A stretch of DNA of 64,000 bases, taken from Macrostomum hystrix (Eukaryota > Platyhelminthes > Macrostomidae). Position 1 is the first letter of the stretch; every line of letters starts with the position of its first letter. The notes below the pieces were generated by a model. The model was not told the origin of the DNA, searched no databases, and worked only from the letters and a program-made list of their open reading frames with translations. Both the position numbers and the translations under genes were made by a program. Where the stretch lies: assembly GCA_950097015.1 (NCBI GenBank), contig CATNEN010000003.1:13869001-13933000 (forward strand). Direction: 5' to 3'. Positions 23,601-33,346 of this stretch are shown piece after piece.

Positions 23601-26600
23601 GATGTGAATGTTTTAATTCTGTGAATATTCAGTGATGTGAATGTTTCAATTCTGTGAATATTCAGTGATGTGAATGTTTCAATTCTGTGAATCTTCAGTG
23701 ATGTGAATGTTTCAATTATGTGAATATTCAGTGATGTGAATGTTTCAAATCTGTGAATATTCAGTGATGTGAATGTTTTAATTCTGTGAATATTCAGTGA
23801 TGTGAATGTTTCAATTCTGTGAATATTCAGTGATGTGAGTGTTTCAAATCTCTTTGAAACAAAGAGATTCAAATTGAATAAATTGAATAAATTTGTACCG
23901 TCATTTTTATGCCCTTATTGCATATTATTTCTGCGAAAGGGGATATTAAATAGCAGAGTGGGACTGGGAATGTTTGACAGTCGGGATTAATTCCGGATGT
24001 ACGTGATCCTCAATCCGGGTTCGGATAATCAGAGGTTAAGGAACATAATAAAATGTGGAGTCAGAGAGTCAGATTTAGCATTAGACAACGTGAGGGAGAG
24101 AGTGGGAGAATAAGAGGGAGAGTGAGAGAATAGGTGTGAGAATGAGAGAATGAGAGGGAGAGTGGGAGAATAAGACGGAGAATGAGAATATAGGTGTGAG
24201 AATAAGAGGGAGAGTGGGAGAATAGGTGGGATAATAAGAGGGAGAGTGGGAGAATAGGTTTGAAAATGAGAAGGCGAGTGGGAGAATAAGAGGGAGAGTG
24301 GGAGAATAGGTGTGAACATGAGAAGGCGAGTGGGAGAATAAGAGGGAGAGTGGGAGAATAGGTGTGAGAATAAGAGGGAGAGTGGGAGAATAGGTGGGAG
24401 AATAAGAGGGAGAGTGGGAGAATAGGTGGGAGAATAAGAGGGAGAGTGGGAGAATAGGTGTGAACATGAGAAGGCGAGTGGGAGAATAAGAGGGAGAGTG
24501 GGAGAATGGTGTGAGAATGAGAAAGCGAGTGGGAGAATAAGAGGGAGAGTGGGAGAATGGGTGTGAGAATAAGAGGGAGAGTGGGAGAATAGGTGTGAGA
24601 ATGAAAGGGAGAGTGAGAGAATAGGTGTGAGAATGAAAGGGAGAGTGAGAGAATAGGTGTGAGAATGAAAGGGAGAGTGAGAGAATAGGTGTGAGAATGA
24701 AAGGGAGAGTGAGAGAATAGGTGTCAAAATGAGAAAGTGAGTGGGAGAATAAGAGGGAGTGTGGGAGAATAGGTGTGAGAATGAAAGGGAGAGTGAGAGA
24801 ATAGGTGTTAAAATGAGAAGGCGAGTGGGAGAATAAGAGGGAGAGTGGGAGAATAGGTGTGAGAATGAGAAAGCGAGTGGGAGAATAAGAGGGAGAGTGG
24901 GAGAATGGGTGTGAGAATAAGAGGGAGAGTGGGAGAATAAGAGGGAGAGTGGGAGAATGGGTGTGAGAATAAGAGGGAGAGTGGGAGAATAAGAGGGAGA
25001 GTGGGAGAATGGTGTGAGAATGAGAAAGCGAGTGGGAGAATAAGAGGGAGAGTGGGAGAATGGGTGTGAGAATAAGAGGGAGAGTGGGAGAATAGGTGTG
25101 AGAATGAAAGGGAGAGTGAGAGAATAGGTGTGAGAATGAAAGGGAGAGTGAGAGAATAGGTGTGAGAATGAAAGGGAGAGTGAGAGAATAGGTGTGAGAA
25201 TGAAAGGGAGAGTGAGAGAATAGGTGTCAAAATGAGAAAGTGAGTGGGAGAATAAGAGGGAGTGTGGGAGAATAGGTGTGAGAATGAAAGGGAGAGTGAG
25301 AGAATAGGTGTGAGAATGAAAGGGAGAGTGAGAGAATAGGTGTCAAAATGAGAAAGTGAGTGGGAGAATAAGAGGGAGTGTGGGAGAATAGGTGTTAAAA
25401 TGAGAAGGCGATTGGGAGAATAAGAGGGAGAGTGGGAGAATGGGTGTGAGAATAAGAGGGAGAGTGGGAGAATAGGTGTTAAAATGAGAAGGCGATTGGG
25501 AGAATAAGAGGGAGAGTGGGAGAATGGTGTGAGAATGAGAAAGCGAGTGGGAGAATAAGAGGGAGAGTGGGAGAATGGTATGAAAATGAGAAAGCGAGTG
25601 GGAGAATAAGAGGGAGAGTGGGAGAATGGTGTGAGAATGTAAGGGAGAGTGAGAGAATGAAAGAGAGTTTAGGAGAAGGACAGAGAGAGAAATAGGAGAG
25701 AATACCCGATGGTATGTGAAATAAAGAGTGGACTAAACTCGTAGCAGAGTCCAATGCTTCTCAGGAAGTCTATAAATCAGTTACATTGTGGTTAAACTTT
25801 TTCTACCCCAGCTTGGGAGATTTGTCTCAGTTTCTCCCTGGGGCATTGGATATGATGTGATCTAAGCTAATTGACTTTGCCAATTTTCTTATTGCGAGCT
25901 ACATGACCGTCTGACTTCATATAGAGTTTATTGCCGGCAGCACTTGTTTCTTGTAAGCAATATACCTAATGCCTGATGTTATTTGCCTTATATGTGTAAT
26001 ATGTTTCCCATTTTTTATGAAAATTAGTCCGTATGATAGTCACAACTTGCTACAGTCGCAATTGCCTTTTAAATAATTTATGATTTTTTGTCTGGGTTGA
26101 AGTTTCTCTGAGTTCTTTGTACTATTAAAACTTTTATCATTTTTCGGTATACATTCTTTCTTTTTAAATATCTTTTTTGAAAATATAATCTGTGAATAGT
26201 CTGTGTTGTGAATGTTTCAATTCTGTGAATATTCAGTGATGTGAGTGTTTCAATTCTGTGAATATTCAGTGATGTGAGTGTTTTAAATCTGTGAATATTC
26301 AGTGATGTGAGTGTTTCAAATCTGTGAATCTTCAGTGATGTGAGTGTTTCAAATCTGTGAATCTTCAGTGATGTGAGTGTTTTAAATCTGTGAATATTCA
26401 GTGATGTGAGTGTTTCAATTCTGTGAATCTTCAGTGATGTGAGTGTTTCAAATCTGTGAATCTTTAGTGATGTGAGTGTTTCAAATCTGTGAATCTTCAG
26501 TGATGTAAGTGTTTCAAATCTGTGAATCTTCAGTGATGTGAGTGTTTCAATTCTGTGAATCTTCAGTGATGTGAGTGTTTCAATTCTTTGAATCTTCAGT

Positions 26601-29600
26601 GATGTGAGTGTTTCAATTCTGTGAATCTTCAGTGATGTGAATGTTTCAATTCTGTGAATATTCAGTGATGTGAGTGTTTCAATTCTGTGAATCTTCAGTG
26701 ATGTGAGTGTTTTAAATCTGTGAATATTCAGTGATGTGAGTGTTTCAAATCTGTGAATATTCAGTGATGTGAGTGTTTCAAATCTGTGAATATTCAGTGA
26801 TGTGAATGTTTCAATTCTGTGAATATTCAGTGATGTGAATGTTTCAATTCTGTGAATATTCAGTGATGTGAGTGTTTCAATTCTGTGAATATTCAGTGAT
26901 GTGAATGTTTCAAATCTGTGAATATTCAGTGATGGGAATGTTTCAATTCTGTGAATATTCAGTGATGTGAATGTTTCAATTCTGTGAATATTCAGTGATG
27001 TGAATGTTTCAATTCTGTGAATATTCAGTGATGTGAATGTTTCAATTCTGTGAATATTCAGTGATGTGAGTGTTTCAATTCTGTGAATATTCAGTGATGT
27101 GAATGTTTCAAATCTGTGAATATTCAGTGATGTGAATGTTTCAATTCTGTGAATCTTCAGTGATGTGAATGTTTCAATTCTGTGAATATTCAGTGATGTG
27201 AATGTTTTAAATCTGTGAATATTCAGTGATGTGAATGTTTCAATTCTGTGAATATTCAGTGATGTGAATGTTTCAATTCTGTGAATATTCAGTGATGTGA
27301 ATGTTTCAATTCTGTGAATATTCAGTGATGTGAGTGTTTCAATTCTGTGAATATTCAGTGATGTGAATGTTTCAATTCTGTGAATATTCAGTGATGTGAA
27401 TGTTTCAATTCTGTGAATATTCAGTGATGTGAATGTTTCAATTCTGTGAATATTCAGTGATGTGAGTGTTTCAATTCTGTGAATATTCAGTGATGTGAAT
27501 GTTTCAAATCTGTGAATATTCAGTGATGTGAATGTTTTAATTCTGTGAATATTCAGTGATGTGAATGTTTCAATTCTGTGAATATTCAGTGATGTGAATG
27601 TTTCAATTCTGTGAATCTTCAGTGATGTGAATGTTTCAATTCTGTGAATATTCAGTGATGTGAATGTTTTAAATCTGTGAATATTCAGTGATGTGAATGT
27701 TTTAAATCTGTGAATATTCAGTGATGTGAATGTTTCAATTCTGTGAATATTCAGTGATGTGAGTGTTTCAATTCTGTGAATATTCAGTGATGTGAGTGTT
27801 TCAAATCTGTGAATATTCAGTGATGTGAGTGTTTCAAATCTGTGAATATTCAGTGATGTGAATGTTTTATTGGATGAAATTTTCTTACCTATAATGGTCC
27901 CATTTGAAGTGCAAAATAAACTTTCTTTGCCTAAACAAACAGCTAAGCTGGCATAATAGACACGCAATCTGTCAATTAAGGCAAACTTTGCAAAGACAGG
28001 CAATTCATCCCTAGCCTTATTCTTACCGCTAGTTCGTAAACTTACCGATTGGTAAGATAAAAAGTACTTTTATACTTATCTAGTCAAGCTAGCACGTTTT
28101 GGGGTCTGTTTGATTGTCTGTCTGTCTGTCTGTCTGTCTAGCTGTCTGTCTGTCTGAATATTTGTGTGTGTGTGTTTCATATTTTCAACATCTGTTAGAT
28201 TTTCGCAAAATAGGAATGCAATCCTATTGACAACAATAATTAGGAAAGTATTTAGAAATATCAATTATTATTTATTAGGAAAGGTAATGAGGAATTAGGT
28301 TAGAAAATTAGGAAACTCTATAAATGAGAACTGACTTTTCTGTGGTCGAAAGGAAATTTGGAAAACTGATTTAATTTGCCCATCACTGACTAAGACATTT
28401 TTCAGCTTTACCCTTCAGCCTTAGATTCAATATTCAATTTGTTCTTTTGAAAATGTCTTTTTTCGACACATATCGGGTAGCCAGATTTGTTATTACATGA
28501 ACTTTCTGTTATAAATGCCGCGTAAAAAAGTAAAAAAACGTCTTTCTTTACATATCGGCCGGCCATTCGTGTTTTACACACTGTATGTTAGTAGATAGTT
28601 GTAAGAGTCTCGATGTTCGCTTTTGAATTTTAGGCCACCCTATTTTATACTTTTTTCTATACATATCAGGTACATCAAATTAGAGGACGAAATTTGTAAG
28701 AAAAAGCTTTGAGTGTAACAATATCGCATCATTCATCAAAATTTCTGGTGGAGTTTTTTATGCCCTCCGGATTGAGTCCCCCAATTGTGATTCTTGTTTC
28801 CTTGACGACTAGCAGTCGTGCGTCACGCAACTTCCCCACTAACGAATTCAGGCTTTTTTCGCCAATCTCAAAGCCAGTATAGAATATTTTCTTGGCAGGA
28901 ATTTATTAAGAGATCGAGTTGAAATCGGGTACTTTGAGCATACTCATTATATGCATTTGCGTGACTTGAATGTGAAAAATTCTTCTAAATTACCGTTGGC
29001 TTCATTGTACAACCCGCGTACTCAGTGATAACAATTTATTAGCTATTGAAAGCTGCGTACAGCCATACAGTCCATGGACTGGGGAGATGCCACACCCAAC
29101 CTCAATTGGAGTCGGGAATCGAACCCCCGACCTTCAAGTCGCGAGTCCAATCCTCTAACCACTAGGCTACAACCCCCTTGGCCTTCTTTGCCAATTGTTT
29201 TTTAATTATGGTCAGAGTTTCGAACTCAGGACCTCCAGGTCTAATTAAGATCTTATGTCTACTTACTCATTTTTATTATCTGAAAATCAATTTACAGAGG
29301 CTGCGAACTTTGACCAGACTGTCCTATCCTGCTCATCGAAACTCTATAGCGAGTGCTTCCCGGGATTCTGCATTCACCAGCAGACTCTGATCCCCATTTC
29401 TAAGAAATGCAGCGCCTCAGCCTGCAGCTCGCGACCGCCAAAGCGGGCGAAATTCGCGAGAATGGCCGAACACTTTGAGTACAATCACATACCGGCTCAC
29501 CTGTCATCTATTCAGGTGGTTTGGATCGACTGATCTATGTATTTATATTGTTGCCTCGTCGTTATTATGGGGGTTATGATGGTTATAAATTATATTGAGA

Positions 29601-32600
29601 CTATAAAATAACCAGCAATTGTTTCAAATATGTAGCTTGAAATTGATTGGAATTATTAGCTTGGAATTTATGAATTCATTAGCTTTGAATTGATTGGATT
29701 CAATAGCTTGGAATTGCTTGGTTCATTAGCTTGGAATTGCTTGGATTCATTAGCTTTGAATTGATTGGATTCATTAGCTTGGAATTGATTGGTTCATTAG
29801 CTTGGAATTGCTTGGATTCATTAGCTTGGAATTGTATGAATTCATTAGCTTACAATTGATTGGATTCATTAGCTTGGAATTGATTGGATTCATTAGCTTG
29901 GAATTGATTGGATTCATTAGCTTGGAATTGATTGGATTCATTAGCTTGGAATTGATTGGTTCATTAGCTTGGAATTGATTGGATTCATTAGCTTGGAATT
30001 GAATGGATTCATTAGCTTGGAATTGAATGGATTCATTAGCTTGGAATTGATTGGATTCATTAGCTTGGAATTGATTGGATTCATTAGCTTGGAATTGTAT
30101 GAATTCATTAGCTTACAATTGATTGGATTCATTAGCTTGGAATTGATTGGATTCATTAGCTTGGAATTGATTGGATTCATTAGCTTGGAATTGATTGGAT
30201 TCATTAGCTTGGAATTGTATGAATTCATTAGCTTACAATTGATTGTATTCATTAGCTTGGAATTGATTGGATTCATTCGCTTGGAATTGATTGGATTCAT
30301 TCGCTTGGAATTGATTGGATTCATTAGCTGGGAATTTAATGGATTCATTAGCTTGGAGTATCAGGCAATTAGTCTGTGCAAACTCATAAATATCTGGTCC
30401 CGCAGAATTTCCACGTCAAGTCGGTGCTGTGCTACCGGGGTCATCTCATTGTGCTCCACCTTGTCCGCAACATGGCCTCCCAGTTCGGTCTCGTAGATCT
30501 GCAGATTAACAAATTTCTCGGCATTTTCGGCAAACAGTTCACGGAGTTCTCTGTTGAACTTGTGCGCGGTGAAATAGCGCCAGATGAAACCAAGTGCCTG
30601 GTGCTCATGCCGTCCGTGCGGTATCCCCACTTCGATGTGCTGCACCTGTACGATCTAAGAACCAGGGAGACACTGTCGGAGGTAAGGCTCACATTTCACA
30701 AAAGCTCCCACCATTCACCAACAACTCCCATCGTTAACCAAACCTCAGACCGTTCACCAACAACTCCCACCGTTCACCAACAACTCCCACCGTTTACTGT
30801 TAACTCCCACCGTTCACCAACAACTCCCACCGTTCACTGAAACTTAATCCATTCACCAACAACTCCCACCATTCACCAACAACTCCCACCGTTTACTGTT
30901 AACTCCCACCGTTCACCAACAACTCCCACCGTTCACTGAAACTCAATCCATTCACCAACAACTCCCATCATTCACCAACAACTCCCATCATTCACCAACA
31001 ACTCCGATCATTCACCAACAACTCCCATCATTCACCAACAACTCCCACCGTTTACTGCTAACTCCTACCATTCACCAACAACTCCCACCGTTTACTGCTA
31101 ACTCCCACCGTTCACCGACAACTCCCACCATTCACCAACAACTCCCACCATTCACCAACAACTCCCACCATTCACCAACAACTCCCACCATTCACCAAAA
31201 AACGCACCGTTCACCAACAACTCCCACCATTCACCAAAAAACGCACCGTTCACCAACAACTCCCACAGTTCACCAATTACATCTACCGCTTACCAACAAC
31301 ATCCACCATTCACCAACAACATCTGCCGTTCACTAACAACATCCACCATTCACCAACAACATCTGCCGTTCACCAACAACATCCACCATTCACCAACAAC
31401 ATCTGCCGTTCACCAACAACATCCACCATTCACCAACAACATCCACCATTCACCAACAATATCAACCGTTTACCAACAACATCTACTATTCACTAACAAC
31501 ATCTACTATTCACCAAATCCGCAGGTGGTAATTCCCCGTGCAGGCTGTCTATTTGCATTCGATCCTCGCTTCGCGAATCTACGCTTGGCGGCCACCAATT
31601 TTGGTCGCGTCAGCGGAGCCGCTGGAGGTGCCGGTGCTAGCACCGCTGCTCAACAGCCGCATCCGCCGACTCGACCGTCGGCTGCCGTAGCCGCTGTCGC
31701 AGCGGCTGCCGCCGCGTCCGCCGCCGCTGCCGCCGCAGGCGGTCTCTGCGTCCTCGACTGTCACAAGTGGCTTCGCCTTCGTTCGTCACCGCTAGGCCTG
31801 CCATCTGACCAGACTGTGCGACGGCTGTTGTACACAAAAGCTGGTCACCTACTGCTAGCTGTCGTCACTGAGAATACGGACTGCCTGTGTGTTGGCGGCG
31901 GTGGCAGTGGCGGCGGCGGCGGTGGCGGTGGAGGCAGTCGACGTTCTAGGTGAGTTTGATTGGATTCATTAGCTTGGAATTTAATGGATTGATTAGCTTG
32001 GATTTGTATCGGTTTATTAGCTTGGAATTGATTGGATTCATTCGCTTGGAATTTATTGGATTCATTAGCTTGGAATTGATTGGATTCATTAGCTTGGAAT
32101 TGATTGGATTCATTCGCTTGGAATTGATTGGATTCATTCGCTTGGAATTGATTGGATTCATTAGCTTAGAATTGATTGGATTCATTAGCTTGGAATTGTA
32201 TGGATTCATTAGCTTGGAATTGAATGGATTCATTAGCTTGGAATTGAATGGATTCTCAGGCCCTAGTCGGTGCAAACTCATTGCAATAAAGGCACTCTAG
32301 GAAGATAGTACTATATTTGGAATCCCAACTGACAGGTCAGGGGTTCGAATCCATGCACTGAAAAGCTGTACGCAGCCACTGACTGTACATGTTGCATATC
32401 AAAATACAAAACTACTATTCGCCTTACAGACAACCTCTGGCTTGCCAGCTAGTGGCATTCAATTCGGACACCCTTACTCGGGTCTACTGCCTGCGCTACA
32501 GTCGATACGCGTGCCCGCTGCACAGTTGCCCAGCTAATTACACACCTGTGCTGTCCAGGTGCGGATCGAGGATAGCCTACGCTACTAATGTGAATGGCGG

Positions 32601-33294
32601 CGGCGCCAGTGTCGGCGTTAATAATCTGCCTAGTTGCGGAGTAGGAATTAATGGGGTTAATTCTGATAGAGGATTCGGCAGTTTTGGCGGAGGCTCCGCT
32701 GGGGGCGGAGGCGGCGGCGGAGAGCATTGCGCCGTGATGGTCAGGCAGCTGCCACAACCTTTGACACTTCGAGCCATGGCTAGAGAGGTCATTCTACAGG
32801 TGAGTGTTGAAAAAAGTCTAACCTGTTAGACATCATATTTTTACCTGTACTAATATTTCTTAACCTGTTAGACATAATAATTTTACCTGTACTAATATTG
32901 TCTAACCTCTTAGACATTATATTTTTAACTGTACTAATATTGTCTAGCCTGTTAGACATCATAATTTTACCTGTACTAATATTTCATAATCTGTTAGACA
33001 GAAAAGGTATATTTTGATATTTCCTGTTAAAATATTAATGTTATTTTGATAAACTTCACCATTTTACCTTTTACCTGTTAAAATGTTCTTACTTTTTATG
33101 CATCAAGAATTTTAACTGTTTTAATGTTGCCTCCTAAAACTGTCCCCCCAACTAACCAGATGTGGCCGGATCGCTACCTGTGCAATCAGGTGCTGCTGCC
33201 GCGACGACTGCAGAGCTATTTAAAATTCTTGCCGGATTTCACTTGCGCCGGTTCCTGCCTATCTAGGTCGAGTTCAACTGCCACCAACTATTGA
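17603..33294 (+). CDS. SOCS-box protein of unknown identity, six exons
   Basis: Predicted exons: 17603-17747, 29298-29515, 30406-30681, 31525-31949, 32430-32799, 33160-33294. All borders are GT-AG with matching phases, giving 522 aa. The C-terminus looks like a SOCS box. TLRAMAREVIL fits the Elongin-BC consensus (Leu, then Ala four and Ile eight residues on), and LLPRRLQSYL (about 490-499) fits the Cullin-5 box. It would then be a substrate adaptor of a CRL5 ubiquitin ligase. The middle (about 100-450) has beta-strand-rich stretches such as FDVLHLYDLRTRETLSE and LLYTKAGHLLLAVVTEN that suggest a WD40-like propeller, interrupted by Ala- and Gly-rich inserts. I do not recognise the orthologue. 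The first exon rests on phase match, an upstream stop and a good donor, and is the least certain part. AATAAA follows at 33341. Intron 1 would be 11.5 kb. Confidence 0.72.
17785..18007 (+). mobile_element. tRNA-derived SINE, full-length-looking copy
   Basis: A B-box-like GGTTCGATTCCCGAC sits in a tRNA-like arm (GGTCGGGG...CCCGAC) at about 17811-17830. A non-tRNA body follows, with AAGACACTTAACTC and GCTTCAGTTTACCCAGC, and then a tail containing the 14-bp palindrome CAGTCCATGGACTG at 17962-17975 and CCGTACGCAGCTAGCAATC. The A-box end is degraded. It lies just after the exon 1 donor of the SOCS-box gene. Confidence 0.75.
18008..19900. other. Intron 1 of the SOCS-box gene, unique part
   Basis: No exon, RNA gene or array that I can support. 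A short CTCTCT run is at about 18625-18645. Frames such as 18797-19015 show no family features. Confidence 0.45.
19905..20512. repeat. 600-bp polypyrimidine tract (CTCCTCCTTCTCCCC type)
   Basis: The plus strand is almost only C and T, in words CTCCTCCTTCTCCCC and CTCCTTTTTCCTCCTCC. Larger blocks are duplicated: the segment around 20040-20215 is repeated almost unchanged around 20290-20480, ending in CCCATTCTCCTCTCC each time. Long frames on both strands (Ser/Pro/Leu-rich on plus, Gly/Glu/Arg-rich on minus) are artefacts of composition. Confidence 0.95.
20513..20920. other. Unique intronic sequence before the duplicated block
   Basis: Ordinary AT-rich sequence; nothing recognised. It ends where similarity between 20921 onward and 23881 onward begins. 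Confidence 0.5.
21095..22110. repeat. 51-bp purine-rich minisatellite, unit 1
   Basis: Built of GAGTGGGAGAATAAGAGGGA plus a variable part (GGTGTGAGAATGAGAAAGC or GGTGTGAACATGAGAAGGC). The main period is 51 bases, with 30- and 54-base variants. Being a multiple of three, it leaves long minus-strand frames rich in Ser, Pro, Leu and His (for example 21642-22226) that I regard as non-coding. Confidence 0.92.
22680..23852. repeat. 33-bp minisatellite, unit 1 (about 35 copies)
   Basis: A 33-bp unit containing TGTGAATATTCAGTGATGTG followed by AATGTTTCAATTC or GAGTGTTTCAAATC. The period is 11 codons, so the minus strand stays open for 440 codons as tandem TSLNIHRIETF-like units with a basic C-terminal tail from the flanking unique DNA. 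Confidence 0.95.
23846..23868. repeat. Perfect inverted repeat at the duplication junction
   Basis: AATCTCTTTG and its exact inverse CAAAGAGATT are separated by three bases. It sits at the end of the unit 1 33-bp array, immediately before a doubled TTGAATAAA that opens unit 2. Confidence 0.85.
24085..25640. repeat. 51-bp purine-rich minisatellite, unit 2
   Basis: Same repeat as in unit 1, with an added sub-array of a 30-bp variant (GGTGTGAGAATGAAAGGGAG) repeated four times in a row at two places, about 24590-24720 and 25095-25220. Those two blocks look like copies of each other. Long minus-strand frames here are repeat artefacts. Confidence 0.92.
26190..27868. repeat. 33-bp minisatellite, unit 2 (about 50 copies)
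   Basis: Same unit as the unit 1 array. The minus strand is open for 641 codons (26078-28003), with a non-repetitive N-terminal part of about 45 codons and the same basic C-terminal tail as unit 1. Recurrent variants (N/K, I/F, E/K, F/L) all change the amino acid. I treat it as a minisatellite and not a gene. Confidence 0.93.
27869..29044. other. Intron 1 of the SOCS-box gene, 3' part
   Basis: Contains a TCTG tetranucleotide run with a short TG run at about 28108-28178. Otherwise unremarkable AT-rich DNA. Confidence 0.5.
29045..29180 (-). mobile_element. tRNA-derived SINE, internally deleted copy
   Basis: On the minus strand a tRNA-like head has an A-box-like TAGCCTAGTGGTTAGAG and a B box GGTTCGATTCC in a GTCGGGGG/CCCGAC arm. 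It passes directly to the SINE tail with the palindrome CAGTCCATGGACTG (29068-29081) and GTACGCAGCT. The central body seen in the 17.8-kb copy is missing. It ends about 120 bases before exon 2 of the SOCS-box gene. Confidence 0.8.
29195..29250 (-). mobile_element. Second tRNA-like fragment
   Basis: Minus strand carries GGAGGTCCTGAGTTCGAAAC, a B-box-like arm (GAGTTCGAAACTC). It is adjacent to the preceding SINE but differs in sequence, so it looks like a separate truncated SINE head. Confidence 0.45.
29625..30358. repeat. 24-bp minisatellite filling intron 2 of the SOCS-box gene
   Basis: About 30 copies of a 24-bp unit with core ATTCATTAGCTTGGAATTGA then TTGG, with TGTATGAA variants at regular spacing (about 29835, 30090 and 30215), indicating a larger nested repeat. 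Both strands stay open because 24 is a multiple of three. It ends about 50 bases before the exon 3 acceptor. Confidence 0.95.
30695..31520. repeat. 20-bp minisatellite filling intron 3 of the SOCS-box gene
   Basis: About 40 copies of ACTCCCACCATTCACCAACA and the later variant ATCCACCATTCACCAACAAC. The array begins within 15 bases of the donor at 30682 and its last copy runs into the acceptor CCAAATCCGCAG at 31524. The intron is therefore essentially the array. Confidence 0.95.
31950..32265. repeat. 24-bp minisatellite in intron 4, same unit as intron 2
   Basis: About 13 copies of ATTCATTAGCTTGGAATTGA plus TTGG, the same unit as at 29625-30358, starting a few bases after the donor at 31950. 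Exons 3 and 4 and the unrelated 20-bp array lie between the two arrays. Confidence 0.95.
32300..32395 (+). mobile_element. Short, internally deleted SINE copy
   Basis: Contains CAGGGGTTCGAATCC (B box) followed directly by GCACTGAAAAGCTGTACGCAGC, matching the tail of the SINEs at 17.8 and 29.1 kb. Lies in intron 4 about 40 bases before the exon 5 acceptor. Confidence 0.6.
32800..33010. repeat. About 42-bp repeat in intron 5 of the SOCS-box gene
   Basis: Four to five copies of a unit containing TTTTACCTGTACTAATATT and AACCTGTTAGACATAAT, starting close to the donor at 32800. The last copies are degenerate. Confidence 0.85.
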
Positions 33295-33340
33295 TTAAGA
33301 ACTAGAACTAATTTTTACTTGTAGTCTTTGTCACTCAGAT

Positions 33341-33346
33341 AATAAA
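33341..33346 (+). terminator. Candidate poly(A) signal of the SOCS-box gene
   Basis: AATAAA 46 bases after the stop codon at 33292-33294. Confidence 0.5.

Larger units (their letters stand above)
20921..23880. repeat. Tandem duplication, unit 1 (2.96 kb)
   Basis: The sequence from 20921 is repeated from 23881, an offset of 2960. Each unit has the same order: about 180 bp of unique DNA starting AATTGAATAAATTTGTACCG, a purine-rich 51-bp array, about 570 bp of unique DNA ending before ATAATCTGTGAATAGTCTG, and a 33-bp array. The unique parts are nearly identical between units, so the duplication is recent. All of it lies in intron 1 of the SOCS-box gene. Confidence 0.95.
23881..27868. repeat. 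Tandem duplication, unit 2 (about 4.0 kb, expanded)
   Basis: Same internal order as unit 1, but both arrays are longer: about 1.55 kb of 51-bp repeats and about 1.65 kb of 33-bp repeats. The roughly 570-bp unique segment (about 25640-26200) matches about 22100-22680 almost base for base. The unit ends at about 27868, where the 33-bp array gives way to unrelated sequence. Confidence 0.93.

Noticed and set aside
22550-23872. 440-codon TSLNIHRIETF repeat protein
   Set aside because: Not annotated as a gene: the repeat period is a multiple of three, recurrent variants change the amino acid, and it is antisense in an intron. Kept as a finding for the unit 2 copy only.
20921-27868. CRISPR array
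   Set aside because: The repeats have no unique spacers, the host is a eukaryote and no cas genes exist.
29045-29180. Functional tRNA gene
   Set aside because: A and B boxes are present, but no clean acceptor stem or anticodon arm, and the tail is shared with other SINE copies.
29941-30496. Frames ELIGFISL (plus) and MNPINSKL (minus)
   Set aside because: Both come from the 24-bp intron array, which is open on both strands.
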